Made by a program: the position numbers and the translations under genes
Notes under the pieces: generated by a model
The model's database searches: none
What the model was told of the DNA's origin: nothing
The model's input: only the letters and a program-made list of their open reading frames with translations
Shown: one piece after another, positions 59,633-64,000 of the stretch
Layout: every line of letters begins with the position of its first letter
Numbering within the stretch: position 1 is the first letter of the stretch
DNA from: Armigeres subalbatus
Lineage: Eukaryota > Arthropoda > Insecta > Diptera > Culicidae
NCBI RefSeq assembly: GCF_024139115.2
Contig: NC_085141.1
Coordinates: 399,666,591 to 399,730,590 of the forward strand
DNA: 64,000 nt
Reading direction: 5' to 3'

Positions 59633-60718
59633 CCCTTATGAAGCCAACAAAAATCAGACGTGAATGTCAGATAGGGTACCCGTGTACCCAGATATTGATA
59701 TTTTCATTACTTTTACCATTTTCAACCTATTTGAATAATGTTTGCCATTTAGGAGAAGGGAACTTATATGCTTTTTGTCCGCTGCCAAGATTTACATCTT
59801 TTGTCTTTTGTCTTAGAGTCGCGTAAGCAAAAGTCTATCAACCTGTTTCAAATATACAACTTGCTCTTTGCGGTTCTTACATGATATGTTTGTTTCATAA
59901 AAAAAAATCATGGTGGTTGTGTACCAAATCCATACACATAAGAATGAATATTTGTCTGTCTGCCCTTATAGACTAGGAAACGGCATGAACATTTGTATGT
60001 AGAGGTTTTAGCGAACGATGAAGATTCTTATGATGATATTAGACCCCTCCTCTTCTGGAAGAGGGATTCTCATACAAATGAAGTACACATTTCTGCTTTA
60101 ATCGAAAATTATTCTAAAAAATGGAATCCAAAATTTGCAAATTTCGAATACTTAACGTCTTTTAAATAATGTAAAAAATATATATTTAATCAATTTTAGG
60201 TAAAACGAAGCTCGTCGGTTCTGGTAGTATAGTATATTAACAATATATTCCACCTCGTGAGTCTTCATATGTTGAATAATGGACAGCACTGTCCTATCCA
60301 GCCGCTGGAGCCACCCCATTCTTACACTACGTTTCACAGTTGAATAATAGATAATACCCTAAAAGTAGGCAATTATTTATGGTTGAAATGCGCTATGTAG
60401 GAACTATAGACACTATAGGTTCCATAGACGAGCTGAGGCGAAGGCGAGTGTAGCCAAACGAACTGTCAGTTAGTGTAGCCAAACGAGCATGACGTCACGA
60501 TTGCAATCCAAGCAACGAAGCGTGTGACGTCAAATTCACGTGGTACACTGTGAAAAAGTGGAAAAACACACTTAATCGAAATTACCCAACCGTTCCTGCG
60601 CTCGTCTATGGAACCTATAGTGTCTATAGTAGGAACGGGAATGATTATAATTTTTTTTGATGAGCTTGGAAAGTATTGAAGTTGCAAAAGGAAAGCGGTC
60701 CTGTCAGCCACATAAGGG
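59633..60718. mobile_element. 1.09-kb TTAA-flanked non-autonomous element (piggyBac-like)
   Basis: TTAA at 59629-59632 and 60719-60722, with ends CCCTTATGAAGCC and, inverted, CCCTTATGTGGCT. CCC-type ends and TTAA fit piggyBac. The frames inside (59638-59826 and others) are short and show no transposase. A smaller MITE is nested at 60404-60629. Confidence 0.8.
60404..60629. mobile_element. 226-bp MITE nested in the TTAA element, TAGGAA target duplication
   Basis: CTATAGACACTATAGGTTCC...GACGAG mirrored by CTCGTC...GGAACCTATAGTGTCTATAG, about 29 bp without mismatch. TAGGAA at 60398-60403 and 60630-60635. Confidence 0.88.
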
Positions 60719-60899
60719 TTAAAACACTACGGTGTTGCTATCACTTTCAATATAATCCATGGTCTGCGTAAAAATCCGAATAGAAACATTTGTATTTTAA
60801 CACTTTTTTTGAATAAATGCCATCGCCGGATATTTTGTTCGTATTTTTGCTAAAATCAAATCACATAGAATTGTGCGTGGTATCTTTTTAACGTGTGTT

Positions 60900-61118
60900 T
60901 AATATGCTCACAAACACATTCTCTCGCTCTATTCCGAAGTGTGCTGCTGTCAAAGAAAACGAACAGTCCAGATTTTATTTAGTGAAACATAGAGCAAATA
61001 TTGGATAAATTTGCTCTTTGTGGTAATAATCAAGTGGTGATAAAGTGTAAAAAGTAGTGTACGTACTTAATTTGTCGTGTCAAACGCAATAAAGAGGAGA
61101 AACAGGCGATCCAAAAAA
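60900..61118 (+). other. Possible 5' untranslated exon with consensus donor
   Basis: The segment ends CGATCCAAAAAA|GTAAGTAAC (donor GT at 61119), preceded by leader-like text (AAGTGGTGATAAAGTGTAAA-like, no long frame). No promoter motif is decisive and no partner exon is visible in the window, so this could be chance. Confidence 0.2.
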
Positions 61119-62249
61119 GTAAGTAACAGTTTGCTATTCGTGCGCTGCTTTCGTTGGCAATGCAATAATGGCAAGGATTTCGAAGGTGCAAATTTGTTTC
61201 GATGATTAACTCATCAAATCTTGCTACTTTTACACAAACAACTTATTTAAATGAAAGCTTAGACTTGAAATTGTGTGATTGAATCAAAATTATGTTCATA
61301 AATAATGTATGTTTGCTGGAAAATGCAAATATTGATGAGGGTGCCAACAACTGTCGCACCCTGCCAATGCCGTATTCTACCCTACATGCCAATGTTTAAT
61401 TTAGCATTCAGTAAAAAGCAGAAAAGGGGTGGAAAGTAGTTAGTTATTGTCACTTTTTATTCATTTATATAAAGATACGCATTTTTAACGTTCACATCCA
61501 TCGGCGGATCATCGTAGATCAATTTTCTTTCCCATTCGATAACTGTGAAGAAGCTGAGTATGTGGGAACAGTTGAGACACACTAATTGTTCCTTTTCGCC
61601 TCACCATAAGAACGAAACCGGCGCGTTATTGATCCTGCGAATTGTTGGTCTTTTGAAACATGCACATTTGGGAATGGATAGTTTCGAAAGATTATCTCGT
61701 AACCCATTTACATATTTGTGAATTAGGTTTCAGCGAAGTTTTCCCTCAGTGGCACATTTACGCCTGATTGGAAACCGCTGGTGCAAAATCTCATAGCAAA
61801 CAGATTGTGGAAATTATCTACCATATCTAGGACGATGTAGATAAACGAATTTTGTCAATGCATTCAATTGTGTAATGTCTTATTTTTTGTTATTGAGGTT
61901 CGTGTAAATCTTGTAAAAAAATCATAATTGGGCAGGAATGTCTTCGATCATTCAGTACTTTGTCAATTTCAAAGTCTGAATATCAAAATGTGTTGTATTC
62001 AGCCCAATAGTTTGTTGTGTAAGTTCAACTAGTTACGGCGCTGAAGTGTTAGTTACAGTAACTTGTGTCAAAGATTTTAAAGTAGGTATACTATATAATA
62101 TATGCTTATATTAAATGACAACAAAAGTTAAATTATTACAGGAACTAGTATTTTCAACGACGAGATGTTTGGGAGAGTTGAAGAAAGAAGTCCACTTACA
62201 CTATACAACACATTTTTAAATTCAGCTTTTGAAATGATAAGAAACTTAT
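61119..62249. other. Nothing recognised
   Basis: AT-rich; no coding region, no inverted ends. Confidence 0.4.
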
Positions 62250-62375
62250 TTAGAGTTTTTTAGGGGAATGTCTTTACTTGTCACAATACGAGTTATAGTA
62301 CTATGTACTATCACATTTAAATCCACCACTTGATTGTAACTTACAGATACGCATTTTAACCTCAACAGTAAAGCC
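62250..62375. repeat. Partial AACCGTCTAAGACGAG foldback copy
   Basis: GAGTTTTTTAGGGGAATGTC, CACAATACGAGTTATAGTAC, CAGATACGCATTTTAACCTC: left arm only, diverged, ending where the SINE fragment starts. Confidence 0.55.
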
Positions 62376-62560
62376 GTCTGGCTGGGTTCGATTCCCGATT
62401 CGGTCTAGGAAATTTTCGGGTTGGAAATTTTCTCGACTTCCCTGGGCATAAAAGTATTATCGTGTTAGCCTCATGATATACAAATGCAAAAATGGTAATT
62501 TGGCTATGAACTTAATAACTGTGGAAGTGCTTAATGAATACTAAGCTGCGAGGCGGCAAA
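62376..62560 (+). mobile_element. tRNA-derived SINE, 5' truncated
   Basis: GGCTGGGTTCGATTCCCGAT contains a good B box (GGTTCGATTCC), followed by GGGTTGGAAATTTTCTCGAC, TTCCCTGGGCATAAAAGTAT and GATATACAAATGCAAAAATG, which is the body of a common mosquito SINE. The A box region is missing. Confidence 0.65.
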
Positions 62561-63279
62561 ATCCGATCGTACGGTCAACATTTAACTAAAGATTGAAAGA
62601 ATCGGTGAAATGGTTCGCAGCCTAGATGATCAAACCCAAGTTACTAAATGATAGATACTTTTCTTGCTTATGCGTTCTATTAACTGTTTCATTTCAAGTT
62701 TCCATCGGACGCTAGAAAACAGCGCAACATATCGACGCATTGCAAATTAGCCAAACGAAAAAAAAAAAAAACCAGAGCTCATCGAAGCTACTTCCGCGAA
62801 TATCTAACCATACGCAATTTGCTCATAGTAAACCACACTTGCGTGCTATTTGTGGTACAGAATATTCAAATGTAAACGTGAACGTTCATAACGCCAATTT
62901 ATGAGGAAATGGTAGGAAAGTAGGCCAATATTAACATCAATTCAACAAACAAAAACATATATACGCTGTGGTAGTGCTGGTGAAATAATGATAGTTTGCA
63001 AAATGCATTGGATGTTTCTCACCGTGCTATGATGTGACTCGTTTGTATTACATCGGTAAACAATACCGTGAACGCGTTCCAAAAATTCCAATGGAAATGC
63101 GAACTCTCACTCTCTTGATGGAAAAGAAAGAAAAGAGAATAATGGAAACCGGTGGAATTGGAATGGGCTGCGAACGAAGGAAGAAAAGCGAGACCAGCCA
63201 ATCAGTTAGTCGGATATAGTGAAGCGCAACGGACGCGTAACAAACTTGTTTAAAAAAAAGTATCTGGCACTTTCGGCCA
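62561..63279. other. Nothing recognised beyond one MITE trace
   Basis: 62595-62625 resembles the end of the 55317-type MITE. The 60-codon frames near 63019-63219 show no domain. Confidence 0.35.
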
Positions 63280-63312
63280 GTAACTGCACCAGCAATCGGC
63301 TGGTACAGTTAC
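63280..63312. repeat. Short perfect-looking hairpin
   Basis: GTAACTGCACCAGC, loop AATCG, GCTGGTACAGTTAC: a 14-bp stem with one mismatch. Too short for a typical microRNA precursor; it could be a MITE remnant or a structured RNA element. Confidence 0.5.
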
Positions 63313-63439
63313 GACATGGCGAAGTCGGTAGGAGAGTTGGATGAAAGTGAAAGATTAGGTAAATGCGAAATGACTGAAATTAAAATGAGTGGCAAACAAA
63401 AAAGATGCAAAAAAAATTGAAGACGATAATCGGAGCAAA

Positions 63440-63800
63440 AATAGAAGTTAGATGGCAAAAACAAATAAATGATGTAAAGCAACTGAAAAAATAAATGGCA
63501 GTTGAAATTAACATAGAAAAAAAAAGATGATGGCAAAAAAACGGAGCAAAGCAACTGAAAAATAAATGGCAGTTGAAAGCAACATAGAAAAAAAAAGATG
63601 ATGGCAAAAAAACGGAGCAAAGCAACTGAAAAATAAATGGCAGTTGAATATGAGATGGAAAAAAAAAGATGATGAAATATAACTGAAAAAAATAAATGGC
63701 AGTTAAGAATAAGATAGCAAAAGGATGATGGCAAAAAAAAATAGATGAAGCAATGCGAATGAAAAAATAAATGGCATTTGAGAATGAGAGAGCAAAAAAA
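63440..63800. repeat. Tandem repeat, about 60-75 bp unit, five copies
   Basis: AAATAAATGGCAGTTGA, AACATAGAAAAAAAAAGATG, ATGGCAAAAAAACGGAGC and AAGCAACTGAAA recur in order five times (starting near 63488, 63558, 63629, 63690, 63764). The middle copies are nearly identical. Minus-strand frames here are repeat translations. Confidence 0.85.
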
Positions 63801-64000
63801 AATGGATGGAGGGAAAACAAAATTATAAACGATGCATCTGTAAGAAATAACGGTTGAAATGCAAGAAAAACAATAACAAAGGCGGTGAGATCAATTTTGA
63901 TTATTTTTTTCAATTTAATGCTTGATTGATGCTCTCAAACCGTAAAAGCACAAGATCAGTATAGTACACGTTCACTATTTGAGTTTTCTTAAGTTGGGGT

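Noticed and set aside
63309..63913. Minus-strand Phe/Leu-rich frames at the window end
   Set aside because: Translations of the 60-75 bp tandem repeat; no start context or domain.

Overview
This looks like a culicine mosquito genome, most likely Aedes. The evidence is one insect gene (flower, fwe) with very long introns, a Pao/BEL LTR retrotransposon, RTE-like non-LTR fragments, tRNA-derived SINE pieces and a dense load of short inverted-repeat elements (MITEs). That mixture is typical of Aedes. The species call is inference; no marker gene was available.

Layout. 1-11170: degenerate satellite-like arrays, all with a period near 24 bp but with three successive consensus types, interrupted by at least six mobile-element insertions. 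The best-ordered part (1546-2455) is a dimeric 12+12 bp minisatellite. 11170-13287: unique sequence with a possible minus-strand spliced transcript, a foldback element and the fwe 5' leader. 13288-48571: fwe on the plus strand, exons at 13288-13290, 13458-13578, 41497-41704 and 41766-41873, then alternative last exons at 42105-42228 (proximal) and 48370-48571 (distal). Intron 2 is 27.9 kb and is mostly mobile DNA: a nearly complete but frameshifted Pao/BEL element (20367-26415) sitting in a 182-bp MITE, three degraded non-LTR insertions, a solo LTR, and many MITEs with readable target-site duplications. Intron 4 holds a 1.36-kb element grown by a heptanucleotide microsatellite, plus another RTE copy. 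48572-64000: fwe 3' end, then no recognised host protein gene; SINE pieces, TTAA-flanked elements, foldback elements and simple tandem repeats.

How it works together: fwe is the only supported host gene. The common core (147 residues) carries the membrane segments and the acidic residue E79. Choice of last exon gives a 187- or 213-residue protein differing only in the cytoplasmic tail, and reading through the exon 4 donor would give a 147-residue form. This parallels the C-terminal Flower isoforms of Drosophila. All other long open frames are either mobile-element proteins with lesions or repeat translations.
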